A stretch of DNA of 63,883 nt from an uncultured Pseudoclavibacter sp. Its GTDB lineage: Bacteria > Actinomycetota > Actinomycetes > Actinomycetales > Microbacteriaceae. The notes under the pieces are model-generated. The model was not told the origin of the DNA. It did no database searches and was given only the letters and a program-made list of their open reading frames with translations. The stretch lies in NCBI GenBank assembly GCA_946221025.1, contig CAMIMS010000006.1, positions 1-63,883 of the forward strand. The letters run 5' to 3'. Positions within the stretch are counted from its first letter, which is position 1; every line of letters begins with the position of its first letter. Below are positions 46,486 to 55,660 of this stretch, in pieces. A program made the position numbers and the translations under genes.

Positions 46486-46803
46486 TTAGGCGCCCCGTCG
46501 AAGACGGCGACGCTCCCGTTCGCTAAGCCCACCCCAGATGCCGAAGCGCTCATCGTTCTGGAGGGCGTACTCCAGGCACTCGGCACGCACATCGCACGCG
46601 GCACAGATGCGCTTCGCGTCGCGGGTGGAGCCGCCCTTCTCGGGGAAGAACGCCTCCGGGTCGACCTGAGCGCAAAGCGCGTCGGCCTGCCACGCGAGGG
46701 GGCTGTCGTCATCTATACCGGAGCGAACGCCCGGAACACCGAGCTGCACCGGGTCGACAAACCAGTCGTCCGGCACGCCTCGGCCCTGTCCGATTTCTCT
46801 CAT
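46486..46803 (-). CDS. whiB2: WhiB2-type iron-sulfur regulator
   Basis: A 105-residue protein if the ATG at 46803 is used; it has GGGAG 8 nt upstream, whereas ATGs at 46818 and 46833 have no such site. Cluster cysteines are C44, C67, C70 and C76, and the FGIWGG turn and basic SERERRRLRR tail follow. WhiB2 (WhmD) controls septation in mycobacteria and sporulation septation in Streptomyces. Between manA and the GT2 fusion gene, as in Mycobacterium. Confidence 0.93.
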   Translation of the reverse strand: MREIGQGRGVPDDWFVDPVQLGVPGVRSGIDDDSPLAWQADALCAQVDPEAFFPEKGGSTRDAKRICAACDVRAECLEYALQNDERFGIWGGLSERERRRLRRGA

Positions 46804-46857
46804 AGCATGCGCTCCCATTGATGTGGCGGACATTGTGTCCGCGAGTTGGCGATATTC

Positions 46858-46887
46858 ATTACACCCGTGTAATTCGATCCGCGTCAA
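46858..46887 (-). promoter_or_regulatory. Probable whiB2 promoter with inverted repeat over the -10 box
   Basis: On the minus strand TTGACG (46887-46882) is followed 18 nt later by TGTAAT (46863-46858), a good sigma-70-type promoter. ATTACAC-CC-GTGTAAT at 46858-46873 is an inverted repeat covering the -10 box. The predicted leader is about 45 nt to the start at 46803. Confidence 0.65.
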
Positions 46888-46947
46888 GCCGGAAACTGGG
46901 AGCTTTCAACCGTTAGTCGAAAGTTGATGGGGAGCGAGTTCCGCTCC

Positions 46948-48240
46948 TTACGGCGTGTCGCGTTGCCCCGTTGTGGCGATGAACAGCTCGCCCGAGCCGG
47001 TCACTCGCAGACGGTTTTCGTCGGGCGTGATGAAGCACGCATCCCCGGAATCAAGCGGAACTCGCCCGCTCTGACCGATGATCTCGCGGGGCCCACCAAG
47101 GGCCAGCGCGATCGCCGGTCCATCGATGTCGACGATCGCTTTGGGCCCGGTGACCACGAGGAGGCGAAACTCCGGCGCGCCGGGCGCGAATTCGATCACG
47201 CCTTCGGCGAGTCGTACAGGTTCAAGCCTGGGCGGGAGCATCGGGGATGCGTCGAGCACGCGCATGAGCTCGGCCGTGTCGATGTGCTTCGGGGTGAGTC
47301 CACCGCGAAGCACATTGTCGGACGCGGCCATCACCTCGATGCCGATGCCGCGCAGGTACGCGTGAATGCGACCGGCGCCGAGCGCGATCGCCTCGCCGCG
47401 CCGCAGTTCGACGCGGTTCATGAGGGCGGCGACGACGACGCCCCGGTCTCGAGGGTGGTGCGCCGAGGTGTCACGGACGGTGCGAGCCGCGCTCAGCGTC
47501 TCGGCGCGCACGGAGCCGCGCGCATCGGCGTCTGCATCGATGATCGCCGCGCTCGCCTCGAGCACCGCATCCAGGAGCGCATCCGATCCGCCGGTGAGCT
47601 GCTGGCTGACCACATCCGCGAGGAGCGCTGCCTCTGCGCCGGGGCTCACCGTGGCCATCCGTCCCGCGAGAATCATGAGGGCGTTACGTCGCTCACCGGC
47701 AGTGACCGAGGCGAAATCGCTCAGGATGCGGGCTGACTCGTCGATCGGGCGGAACCCGGCCAGCGCATGGAACTGATCGCTCAGCGCCACGATCAGCTCG
47801 GGCTTGTGGAAGCGGTCCCGGTAGTTGCGGTTCGGGGCGTCGATCGGCACCCCGGCAGCCTCTTCGGCCTCGAACCCGGCCCGGGCCTGGTCGAGGTTTG
47901 GGTGCACCTGAAGCGACAGGGGCTCGGCCGCGGCGAGCACCTTCATGAGGAACGGGAGCCGGGCGGATTCACCGAACCCGGGCCCGAGGGTGCCGACCGG
48001 ATCGCGCGCGATCAATTCGGCCAGGGTCTCATCGGATGCGGCACCGGCCCCATCCGATTCCCCCATCCGAGCCGAGCCGATGCGGCTCGGTGAGCCGTGG
48101 TGCGCGCCCAACCACAGCTCCGCCTCGATCGCGTTATCGCCTTCGCCGAGGCACGCTCCGCCGCTCCCGATCAACGTCGAGATCGCACCGGTCATGCCCC
48201 ACGCGTAATCGCGGGGCTGGTTCGAGATCTCGACAAACAC
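46948..48240 (-). CDS. manA: Mannose-6-phosphate isomerase, class I
   Basis: A 430-residue type I phosphomannose isomerase. Typical pieces are AELWLGAHHGSPSRI, the zinc-site region LSLQVHPNLDQAR, YRDRFHKPELIVAL, and LGAGRIHAYLRGIGIEVMAASDNVLRGGLTPKHID. It converts fructose-6-phosphate to mannose-6-phosphate, feeding manB. Starts at GTG 48240. It is divergent from the acyl-CoA dehydrogenase with 183 bp between. Confidence 0.94.
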   Translation of the reverse strand: MFVEISNQPRDYAWGMTGAISTLIGSGGACLGEGDNAIEAELWLGAHHGSPSRIGSARMGESDGAGAASDETLAELIARDPVGTLGPGFGESARLPFLMKVLAAAEPLSLQVHPNLDQARAGFEAEEAAGVPIDAPNRNYRDRFHKPELIVALSDQFHALAGFRPIDESARILSDFASVTAGERRNALMILAGRMATVSPGAEAALLADVVSQQLTGGSDALLDAVLEASAAIIDADADARGSVRAETLSAARTVRDTSAHHPRDRGVVVAALMNRVELRRGEAIALGAGRIHAYLRGIGIEVMAASDNVLRGGLTPKHIDTAELMRVLDASPMLPPRLEPVRLAEGVIEFAPGAPEFRLLVVTGPKAIVDIDGPAIALALGGPREIIGQSGRVPLDSGDACFITPDENRLRVTGSGELFIATTGQRDTP

Positions 48241-48279
48241 GGGGCGAGGCTACCCGGCCCGACGGCCCTCCGGCGATTT

Positions 48280-48288
48280 CTATCCACA
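48280..48288 (+). promoter_or_regulatory. DnaA-box-like 9-mer CTATCCACA
   Basis: One difference from TTATCCACA, in the manA/acyl-CoA dehydrogenase divergent region. Weak on its own. Confidence 0.25.
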
Positions 48289-48423
48289 GATAGAGGAGAA
48301 CCGCGCTTTACCGCGGGCGCTCGACGGTACCCTGAGAAGGCATCGTCTCAGCCGGTCCGAATCGGTCGGTTCGCCCCCGCAGAGGCTCCGCGCTCCCCCG
48401 CGACCCGAACACGAAGGACTCTC

Positions 48424-49605
48424 ATGGCCGAGTTTGCTCCGCTTGCCGCTGATTTCTACCAGTTCGAATCCGAGCTGACCGAGCAGGAACTCGGTTTCAT
48501 CGCGAACCTCCGGGCGTACCTCGAGCGCGATGTTGCACCGCTGGTGAACGGCTACTGGGAGCGCGCCGAGTTCCCGCACGAGATCGTGAAGGGCCTGGCG
48601 GCCACCGGATGCATTGGGCTTGCCTTCGACGAGACCCGCCCGTTCGAAAACTCGGCCGTGTTCCGCGGCTGGACGGCGCTGGAGCTTGCCCGCGTCGACG
48701 CGAGCATCGCCACGTTCATCGGGGTCACCAACGGCCTGGCCTCCGGCTCGATCGGCGTGTGCGGATCGGCCGAGCAGCGCGCCGAGTGGCTGCCGAAGCT
48801 CGCATCCGGCGAGATCGTCGGCGCGTTCGGGCTCACCGAGCCGCTCTCGGGTAGCGACTCGGCGCAGGGGCTTCGAACGACCGCGCGCCTCGAGGGCGAC
48901 GAGTGGGTGCTCAACGGCCAGAAGCGGTGGATCGGCAACGCCACCTTCGGCGACATCGTCATCATCTGGGCAAAGGATGAGGCCGATGGTCAGGTGAAGG
49001 GCTTCATCGTTCCGACGGATACGCCCGGCTACTCGGCCTCGAAGATCGAGAACAAGATGGCGCTTCGCATGGTGCAAAACGCCGACATCACGCTCACCGA
49101 TGTGCGCATCCCGGCCGAGAACAAGCTCGAGAACGCGAACAGCTTCCGCGACACCGCGCGCGTGCTTCGCCTCACCCGCGCCGAAGTGGCGTGGCTGGCC
49201 GCCGGCATTCAGGTGGGCGCGTACGAGGCGGCGCTGAAGTACACGACCGAGCGAGTGCAGTTCGGCAAGCCCATCGCGAAGCACCAGCTCATCCAGGACC
49301 ACCTGGTCAAGGCGCTCGGCAACATCACCCAGTCGATCGCGATCTGCACGCGCGTGTCGAAGCTGCTCGACGAAGACCGTCAGCGCGAGGAGCACTCGGC
49401 GCTCGCCAAGGCCACGGTCACCTCGCTTATGCGCGACACCGTCGCGCACTGCCGCGAAGCCTGCGGCGGCAACGGCATCGTGACCGACTACGGCGTCGGT
49501 CGCTTCTTCGCTGACGCAGAGGCGATCTACTCCTACGAGGGCACGCGCGAGATGAACACCCTCATCGTCGGGCGCGCCATCACCGGCGAGAGCGCCTTCG
49601 TTTAA
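48424..49605 (+). CDS. Acyl-CoA dehydrogenase (glutaryl-CoA dehydrogenase-like)
   Basis: A 393-residue flavoprotein with the acyl-CoA dehydrogenase order: GAFGLTEPLSGSDS (FAD/substrate), WVLNGQKRWIGNA, TTERVQFGKPIAKHQLIQ, EACGGNGIVTDY and the catalytic Glu in YEGTREMNTLIVGR, as in glutaryl-CoA dehydrogenases. It oxidises an acyl-CoA; the chain is not known. GAAGGA precedes the ATG at 48424. Confidence 0.92.
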   Translation: MAEFAPLAADFYQFESELTEQELGFIANLRAYLERDVAPLVNGYWERAEFPHEIVKGLAATGCIGLAFDETRPFENSAVFRGWTALELARVDASIATFIGVTNGLASGSIGVCGSAEQRAEWLPKLASGEIVGAFGLTEPLSGSDSAQGLRTTARLEGDEWVLNGQKRWIGNATFGDIVIIWAKDEADGQVKGFIVPTDTPGYSASKIENKMALRMVQNADITLTDVRIPAENKLENANSFRDTARVLRLTRAEVAWLAAGIQVGAYEAALKYTTERVQFGKPIAKHQLIQDHLVKALGNITQSIAICTRVSKLLDEDRQREEHSALAKATVTSLMRDTVAHCREACGGNGIVTDYGVGRFFADAEAIYSYEGTREMNTLIVGRAITGESAFV

Positions 49606-49651
49606 GCCTGGGGCGACGGGAACGGAGCGAGCGATTCGGAACGGTGATCTC

Positions 49652-51184
49652 GTGAGCGGGAGGCAGTCGAGCCACACGGCTGTCGGTCAGGGCGTGGCGC
49701 GCGCTATGGCGCACGCGCCGAGCTCACCGTTCGGCTCGACCGCGGTGCGGCGAGTCGCGCAGCCCGACCCGAACGATCGTCGCCCGTCGTGGGTTGGCCC
49801 GTGGGCGGTATTCGCCCTGTTCTCGGCGCTCTGCGGCGATTTCTGGCGAAACCTCGTCGGTTGGACGGGATTCACCATCATCGCGGTTGCCGTTGTCGCG
49901 TCGTCGGCGCTCATCCTGTGGTGGAAGCGCCCGCTTCCCAAGCTCACGCACCTGCCGCGTCCGCTGATGCTGTTTCTCATCTGGTGCGCACTCAGTCTCA
50001 TCTGGTCGCACTACCGACCCGAGACGCTGCTTGCGCTCGCCGCGCAGTGGGCCGGCGTCATCGTCGCGCTGGCGCTCGCCGTGCGGCTAACGAAAGTCGA
50101 GTTCATCGACCACCTGAGTCAGGCGCTGCGGCTCATCGTCGGTCTCTCGCTCGTGTTCGAGCTCATCGCCGCGATCTTCTTCCCGCAGGGCATCCTCCCC
50201 GTGTATCTGCTGCCGGAGGGTGCGCTTGAAAAGTGGACGACCGTGCCGGGGCAGGCGCCGCCCACCGAACCGCATCCGGCCGTCTACTGGACGCAATCGC
50301 TGCTGTTCAACAACGCGGCCATTCAGGGCATCCCCGGCAACCGGAACCTGCTCGGCATGGTGGCGCTGCTCGCCGTGATCACCATTGCCGTGCAGATCGC
50401 CGCGAAGCGCCTGACCGGCTGGTACGGCTGGGGGTGGCTCGTCATCTCCCTCGTGACGCTGCTGCTGAGCCGCTCGGCCACCGCCGTCGTCACGCTCGTG
50501 ATGGCCGGCGTCGCCGTTGGGCTCGTGTGGCTTGCCCGGCGCTTGAACCTGAAGCGCCGCATCGTCATGTACGCGACCGTGGTGCTGGCGATCATTGTCG
50601 GCAGCACCGCGCTCGCGATCTGGCCGGATGAACTCTTCGGCCTCGTGAACCGCTCGGGCGATCTGTCGGGTCGCGGCGATGTGTGGCACGCGGTCGTTCA
50701 GGTGGCCAGCGACAACTGGCTGCTCGGCCTTGGCTGGATGAGCTACTGGGCACCGTGGATCGAGCCCTACCGAACCCTCGCGATCATGGACGGGGTGCAG
50801 TACCTGCAGGCGCACAACGCGTACCTCGACGTGTGGATGCAGACGGGCGTGGTCGGTCTGTTCTTCTTCATCGGCATCGTGCTCTCGACCTCGCTTCGCA
50901 CGTGGCTGCTGGCCATCGACCAGCCGCAGCGCGACGCATCCGGCCCGCGCCCCACACCCCACACGGCCGTGCTCGGCTTCCTGCTGATGGCCGCGCTCGG
51001 GCTGCAGTCGCTCACCGAGTCGAGGCTGCTGCTCGAGGGCAACTGGATTCTGCTCGTATACCTCGCGGTGTACTCGAAGCTGCGCATCCAGGACCTCCCG
51101 GCACTCCCCCGTCGAGAGGTGACGACCCAGACCGGGCCGATCCGCACAGACCCGCTGCAGCGCGCCGGGCTGACCGCGCAGTAG
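49652..51184 (+). CDS. O-antigen ligase/polymerase-like membrane protein
   Basis: A 510-residue protein with 11-12 transmembrane segments and a large external loop near residues 170-220, the layout of the O-antigen ligase/Wzy family. The region GNRNLLGMVALLAVITIAVQ and SGRGDVWHAVVQ, then LQAHNAYLDVWMQTGVVGL, resembles the Wzy_C family core with its Arg and His residues. It would polymerise or attach an exported glycan. Start GTG at 49652; ATG at 49706 is possible. Convergent with the wzt gene. Confidence 0.82.
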   Translation: MSGRQSSHTAVGQGVARAMAHAPSSPFGSTAVRRVAQPDPNDRRPSWVGPWAVFALFSALCGDFWRNLVGWTGFTIIAVAVVASSALILWWKRPLPKLTHLPRPLMLFLIWCALSLIWSHYRPETLLALAAQWAGVIVALALAVRLTKVEFIDHLSQALRLIVGLSLVFELIAAIFFPQGILPVYLLPEGALEKWTTVPGQAPPTEPHPAVYWTQSLLFNNAAIQGIPGNRNLLGMVALLAVITIAVQIAAKRLTGWYGWGWLVISLVTLLLSRSATAVVTLVMAGVAVGLVWLARRLNLKRRIVMYATVVLAIIVGSTALAIWPDELFGLVNRSGDLSGRGDVWHAVVQVASDNWLLGLGWMSYWAPWIEPYRTLAIMDGVQYLQAHNAYLDVWMQTGVVGLFFFIGIVLSTSLRTWLLAIDQPQRDASGPRPTPHTAVLGFLLMAALGLQSLTESRLLLEGNWILLVYLAVYSKLRIQDLPALPRREVTTQTGPIRTDPLQRAGLTAQ

Positions 51185-51209
51185 CCGAGGCTCACGGCAG
51201 CGCGAGCGG

Positions 51210-52454
51210 CTAGCGCGGCGGCAGCATCGGCCGCGGCGGGTTGAGGTTCCCGAAGTGGCTGCCGAGGGTGACGACCCCGCCCGACTCGACGGGGTTACCC
51301 GCGCCGACGCGGAATGTGACCCCCCGCTGCCACGCCCCGTGCATATGCGTGCCGGTGTAGTCCTGAATGGAGGCGCTCACCTGGAACGCGCCCGGCCGGA
51401 AGGTGATCGCCGGGATGCGCACATCGAGCGTGCCCTCCCCCGGCTCGATGCGCTCGGGCACGAAATCATCGTCGAGCCCGTGGTGGCCCCACATGAACGG
51501 CCCGTCGACCGCATCGATCGACACCCCGAACAGGGGCTTCTCGATGGTCTCTTTCGCCGTGTAGGTGAGGCGAATGGTCAGCGGGTCGCCGGTGCGAATA
51601 TTCGTCGCCGCATCCCCGTTCTCATCGAGCAACTGGATGCGCGTGATCGTCGCCTCGCCCGATCCGAAACGCGTGCCGCCCTCGGCATCGGGGCGAGCGC
51701 CGAGCTCGAGGTTCGAGTACTCATCGATGATGCGGCGAGCCGGGCCCACCGCCTGCAGCTCGCCCTTCGAGAGCCACGCGGCCTGGTCGCAGAACGAGCG
51801 CATCTGCTCGAGCGCGTGCGAGACGACGACGACCGTTTTGCCCTCGCGCTTGAGCTCGCCGAACTTCTCCATGCACTTTTCTTGGAACTGCAGGTCGCCA
51901 ACGGCCAGCACCTCATCCACCAGCAAAATGTCGGGTTCAACGTGAATCGACACGGCGAACCCGAGCCGCACGTACATGCCCGATGAGTAGTTCTTCACCG
52001 GCTGGTCGATGAACTCCCCCACGCCCGAAAAGTCGACGATGGAGTCGAACTTGCGGTCGATCTCCCGCTCGGGCATGCCGAGGATGGAACCGTTGAGGTA
52101 GACGTTCTCGCGCCCGGTGAGCTCGGGATGAAAGCCCGACCCGACTTCGAGCATCGCCGCGAGCCGGCCCCGGTGCGTGATGCGGCCCCCATCCGGCTCC
52201 AGGATGCGGGCAATGCACTTGAGCAGCGTTGACTTGCCCGAGCCGTTATTGCCGAGCAGGCCAAAGGTGACGCCCTCGGGAATCTCGAGCGACACATCCC
52301 TCAGCGCCCAGAATTCTTCGTAGCGGGCACGCCGCCCAGACAGCACCGTGGCCTTCAGGGACCGGTTGCGATCGCTGTACACGCGAAAGCGTTTCGAGAC
52401 CCCATCCACGCAGATCGCGGGCGATTGATGTTGAGCCTGGTTGGTGATCGTCAC
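51210..52454 (-). CDS. wzt: Polysaccharide ABC transporter ATPase with C-terminal carbohydrate-binding domain
   Basis: A 414-residue Wzt-like ATPase. Walker A is GNNGSGKST (68-76), the ABC signature NYSSGM (155-160), Walker B DILLVDE. The C-terminal ~140 residues are beta-rich with EATITRIQLLDENGDAATNIRTGDPLTIRL and match Wzt substrate-recognition domains. It energises export of a lipid-linked polysaccharide with Wzm. The GTG at 52454 follows GAGGAAC and overlaps the wzm stop by 4 bp. Confidence 0.92.
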   Translation of the reverse strand: MTITNQAQHQSPAICVDGVSKRFRVYSDRNRSLKATVLSGRRARYEEFWALRDVSLEIPEGVTFGLLGNNGSGKSTLLKCIARILEPDGGRITHRGRLAAMLEVGSGFHPELTGRENVYLNGSILGMPEREIDRKFDSIVDFSGVGEFIDQPVKNYSSGMYVRLGFAVSIHVEPDILLVDEVLAVGDLQFQEKCMEKFGELKREGKTVVVVSHALEQMRSFCDQAAWLSKGELQAVGPARRIIDEYSNLELGARPDAEGGTRFGSGEATITRIQLLDENGDAATNIRTGDPLTIRLTYTAKETIEKPLFGVSIDAVDGPFMWGHHGLDDDFVPERIEPGEGTLDVRIPAITFRPGAFQVSASIQDYTGTHMHGAWQRGVTFRVGAGNPVESGGVVTLGSHFGNLNPPRPMLPPR

Positions 52455-53314
52455 AGTTCCTCCACGACCCGTCCGGAGTATCGGCGGAACACGAGCACGC
52501 CGATGAGGAGCATCGCGGCGGCCCAGGCGAGCATTTGCGCCCACGTCGACCAGCTCGGCAATGCGAAGTCGTACAGCACCGAGCGGTACGCCTCCAGGAA
52601 CTGGTGGGCGGGGTTCAGTTCGAACAGCGTCAGAAGCGGCAGCGGCATCCCGAACAGCGACCAGCCCTCGGCGGTGAGCTGACGCTGCGCCTGCACGACG
52701 AGCTCGGTGCCGAACACGACGCCGGTGCCGTAAAACCAGATCTGGTTCCACACGGCCCACAGGTGCTGCACATCGCGGAAGTACACGACGGCGACCGAGA
52801 GCACGAGCGCGATGCCGAGCACGAATATCGCGTTCAACAGCGCGACCCCGATGAGCCCGGGGATTCCGGGCAGCAGCCACAGCGCGTTCTGGAATCCGGC
52901 GATCGCCATGATGACGAGCACAACGGCAAGCTCAATCGCGAAGGTGACGCATTTGGCGGCGACAGCGGATGCGACGAGCACCCACCGGGGGAACCACACT
53001 TTGGTGAGCAGGCCCGAGTTCGCGAGCAGCGACCCCATCCCGGCGGAGATCGCGTTGGAGGTGAATGCCCACGGGATGATGCCGCACGCCACCCACAGCG
53101 CGTAGCTGTGCAGCCCCGAATGCTCGCCGACGTGCGGTTCTGCCCGGAAGAGCAGCCCGAACACGAGCGAGAAGATCGCGATGGTCGCGAGCGGGTTCAG
53201 CAGCGACCACAGGCGTCCGAGCGCGGTGCGGTTGTATTCGGAGCGAATCTCACGAAGCGTGAGGTTTCGGGCAAGCGTGAGCGTCTGCCGCGACGCAGCG
53301 CGCGCCCGCGGCAT
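52451..53314 (-). CDS. wzm: Polysaccharide ABC transporter permease
   Basis: A 287-residue ABC-2-type permease. An amphipathic N-terminus NLTLREIRSEYNRTALGRLWSLLNPLATIAIFSLVFG and about six transmembrane segments, with the conserved FSPWAFTSNAIS-like (IIPWAFTSNAISAGM) and YFRDVQHLWAVWNQIWFYGTGVVF pieces of Wzm/TagG. It starts at an ATG at 53314, just 20 bp after the epimerase stop, and overlaps wzt. Confidence 0.9.
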   Translation of the reverse strand: MPRARAASRQTLTLARNLTLREIRSEYNRTALGRLWSLLNPLATIAIFSLVFGLLFRAEPHVGEHSGLHSYALWVACGIIPWAFTSNAISAGMGSLLANSGLLTKVWFPRWVLVASAVAAKCVTFAIELAVVLVIMAIAGFQNALWLLPGIPGLIGVALLNAIFVLGIALVLSVAVVYFRDVQHLWAVWNQIWFYGTGVVFGTELVVQAQRQLTAEGWSLFGMPLPLLTLFELNPAHQFLEAYRSVLYDFALPSWSTWAQMLAWAAAMLLIGVLVFRRYSGRVVEEL

Positions 53315-53334
53315 CGTTCCGGATGTTGGCGTGC

Positions 53335-54405
53335 TCAGCGGCCCTGCCCCTGCGCGATCTGGTCGTCGATCCAGCGGCACAGGCGCTCGATGCCCTCCTG
53401 AACCGACACCTTCGGCTCCCACCCGAGCGCGCGCATCGCAGCCGACGGGTCGCAGGAGGCGTGACGAACATCGCCGTTTCGGTACTGACCGGTGATCGTC
53501 GGGGCCGGGGCACCGTAGTGCTCGGCCATGAGTTCGGCAAGACGCAGGATGGAGGTCGCCTCGCCCGAGCCAATGTCGTACGCGTGCTGGTTCGCGCCGG
53601 AATTGAGCGTGCCCTTCACGATCGCATCCGCCACGTCGTCGATGTACACGAAGTCGCGAATGATCTGCCCATCCTCGTAGACGGGGATGGATTCGCCGCG
53701 CTTCGCGGCCTGCGCGAAGAACGAGACGATGCCCGTGTACGGGTTGATGAGCGACTGCCCGACGCCGTACACGTTCTGCAGTCGGTAGAGCACCGGGGTC
53801 ACGCCCATCGCGAGGCACCACGAGGTGAGGATGTGCTCCTGCGCGAGCTTGGTGGATCCGTACACGCTCGTGGGCGTCGGCTTCACGCGCGAAGATTCGA
53901 ACGGCGTCGCGGCAAGGCCTGGGAAGTCCCATTCGCCGCGTTCGAGCATCTCGGCTGAACGCTGGCCGGGGTAGGTGATCGTGCCGTCTGACGCCTGCCA
54001 CGCGCCTTCGCCGTACACGGCGCGGCTCGAGGTGAGCACGATCTTCTCGGGAAGCGCCTCGGCGCGCACGAACGCATCCAGCATCTCGGTCGTGCCGACA
54101 ACGTTCACGCTCGCGTGCCGGGTGGCTTCGGTGAGCGACTGGCCGGTACCGGTCTCGGCCGCGAGGTGCACGACGTGGGTCGGCTTCGCATCCTTCAGCA
54201 GTTCATCCCAAGCGGCCGCGTCGCGCGAATCGGCAACGACGAGCTCGACTCGCTCGTCGAGCGCCGCGGGGCGGGAGGTGGAGGGGTGGATTTGCGGATG
54301 CAGGTTGTCGACCGCGATCACCCGGTCGAACGCATCCGCCAGTCCCGGAGCGATCGCGCAGCCGATGAAGCCGGCGCCACCGGTGACAAGGCAGGTCGAA
54401 GTCAT
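53335..54405 (-). CDS. NAD-dependent sugar epimerase/dehydratase
   Basis: A 356-residue extended SDR. Dinucleotide motif GGAGFIGCAI, a catalytic Y-x-x-x-K in SVYGSTKLAQEH with a Ser/Thr upstream in LTSSRAVYG, and RLQNVYGVGQ. The family includes UDP-glucose 4-epimerase and dTDP-sugar dehydratases; the exact reaction is not clear. The ATG at 54405 is chosen. It precedes wzm in a co-directional unit. Confidence 0.88.
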   Translation of the reverse strand: MTSTCLVTGGAGFIGCAIAPGLADAFDRVIAVDNLHPQIHPSTSRPAALDERVELVVADSRDAAAWDELLKDAKPTHVVHLAAETGTGQSLTEATRHASVNVVGTTEMLDAFVRAEALPEKIVLTSSRAVYGEGAWQASDGTITYPGQRSAEMLERGEWDFPGLAATPFESSRVKPTPTSVYGSTKLAQEHILTSWCLAMGVTPVLYRLQNVYGVGQSLINPYTGIVSFFAQAAKRGESIPVYEDGQIIRDFVYIDDVADAIVKGTLNSGANQHAYDIGSGEATSILRLAELMAEHYGAPAPTITGQYRNGDVRHASCDPSAAMRALGWEPKVSVQEGIERLCRWIDDQIAQGQGR

Positions 54406-54463
54406 GTGCACGAGGCTACTGTTTCGCGACCCGTCGCCGCCTCGGGCGGGCCGCGCTCGGCGT

Positions 54464-55660
54464 CTAGTCGCGCGGCTGGTTCGGGATGAAGCGGAGGTAC
54501 CGCTCGGTCATCTCCACGATGACGATGTCGGGCCGGTGCTTGGCGACGGCCGCGCGAATATTCGCTTCGCGCTCGGACCCAACGGCGAGATCGATCTGCA
54601 CGGTGTGGGTGAATGAGCGCTGCACGCCCGGGGCGAGCGCGGTGCCGAAGGAGTCGCGCAGAACGAGCGCGGTCGCATCCGTGTGCGCATCGGCGGTGCG
54701 GGTTATCACCGGTGTTTCCGTGAGGTCGGTGCGGTAGTTGCTCGTGACCTCGCGCGTGCGCCCCTCGCCATCGGTCATCTGCATCCCGAGGCTCGGCTCC
54801 GACCAGTCGGGCACGGTCGACGCCGCCGCTCCGTTCGCGATGCCGTCGGGCGCGAACTCGTTGTTGCTCGCCCGGGTGGAGACGCCACTGATCTGCGCGG
54901 CGCGAACGTCCGCGAAGCGTTCGTCCAGCGACGCGATGCAGCGCGCGAGCGTCTCCCACGCGACGAAGCCGCCGTAGTCGGTCCAGTGCGAGTTGTTCGG
55001 CTCGTAGGTGTTCGCCCCGGGGCGCTCGGCGGTGCCGGTTCGTGCGCGTGAGAGCGCCGCGCGCACATCCACGATCGGAAGGTCGGGATGCGCGAGGCGG
55101 ATGCGGTCAAGCGTCGTGGCGCCGCGCAGTTCACTCGCCCATGACGGCAACTTGTCGGGGTACGCATCCCACTTCGCGGGGGCGATGAGGATCACGAGCG
55201 GGATGCCATCCGCGGCGAGGTCGTCGCGCAGTTGGCCGAATGCGGTCGCCCACGCGCTCATTTCTCGGTCGCTGAGCGTTCGCCGTCCGAGTGCCTGCGA
55301 GAAGTTCTCCCACTGGTAGTCGCTCCAGAACACCCATCCGTCTTGGCCGATCACGATGCGGCCCTCGCGCGGGGCGTGCTCGGCGAATATGGCTTCGGAT
55401 GCGGCTCTGGCCTCGCCCTCCCAGGGCTGGTGGTCGGCGGGCTCGGGTACCGGGCTCTGGCAGTCGGGCGGCATGCCCGTGGGGGCGAGGCCGCCACCGC
55501 TGCCGAGTTCGCTCACGGCCGCGGTGGGCTCGAGCGGGGCGGCGCCCTCGTCGGGGGCGGCGCCTCGACTGCCCACGACCACGCCGAGCACTGTCGCCAC
55601 GATCACCGCAATGAGCAGCCCGATGAGCGGCACGTATCGCAGTCGCTCACGCACGCGCAT
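54464..55660 (-). CDS. SGNH/AlgX-like acetyltransferase-related protein
   Basis: A 398-residue protein with an N-terminal membrane anchor (about 12-32) and an extracellular AlgX/AlgJ-type domain: GRIVIGQDGWVFW, PLVILIAPAKWDAYPDKL, the His motif NNSHWTDYGGFVAW and the catalytic Ser in VLRDSFGTAL. The usual D-x-H motif reads N-S-H. It probably helps O-acetylate the exported glycan with the next gene, which overlaps it by 14 bp. Confidence 0.75.
   Translation of the reverse strand: MRVRERLRYVPLIGLLIAVIVATVLGVVVGSRGAAPDEGAAPLEPTAAVSELGSGGGLAPTGMPPDCQSPVPEPADHQPWEGEARAASEAIFAEHAPREGRIVIGQDGWVFWSDYQWENFSQALGRRTLSDREMSAWATAFGQLRDDLAADGIPLVILIAPAKWDAYPDKLPSWASELRGATTLDRIRLAHPDLPIVDVRAALSRARTGTAERPGANTYEPNNSHWTDYGGFVAWETLARCIASLDERFADVRAAQISGVSTRASNNEFAPDGIANGAAASTVPDWSEPSLGMQMTDGEGRTREVTSNYRTDLTETPVITRTADAHTDATALVLRDSFGTALAPGVQRSFTHTVQIDLAVGSEREANIRAAVAKHRPDIVIVEMTERYLRFIPNQPRD

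Noticed and set aside
52455..52880. Upstream extension of the wzt frame
   Set aside because: It would overlap wzm almost entirely; the GTG at 52454 has a good ribosome site and the 4-bp overlap typical of the operon.
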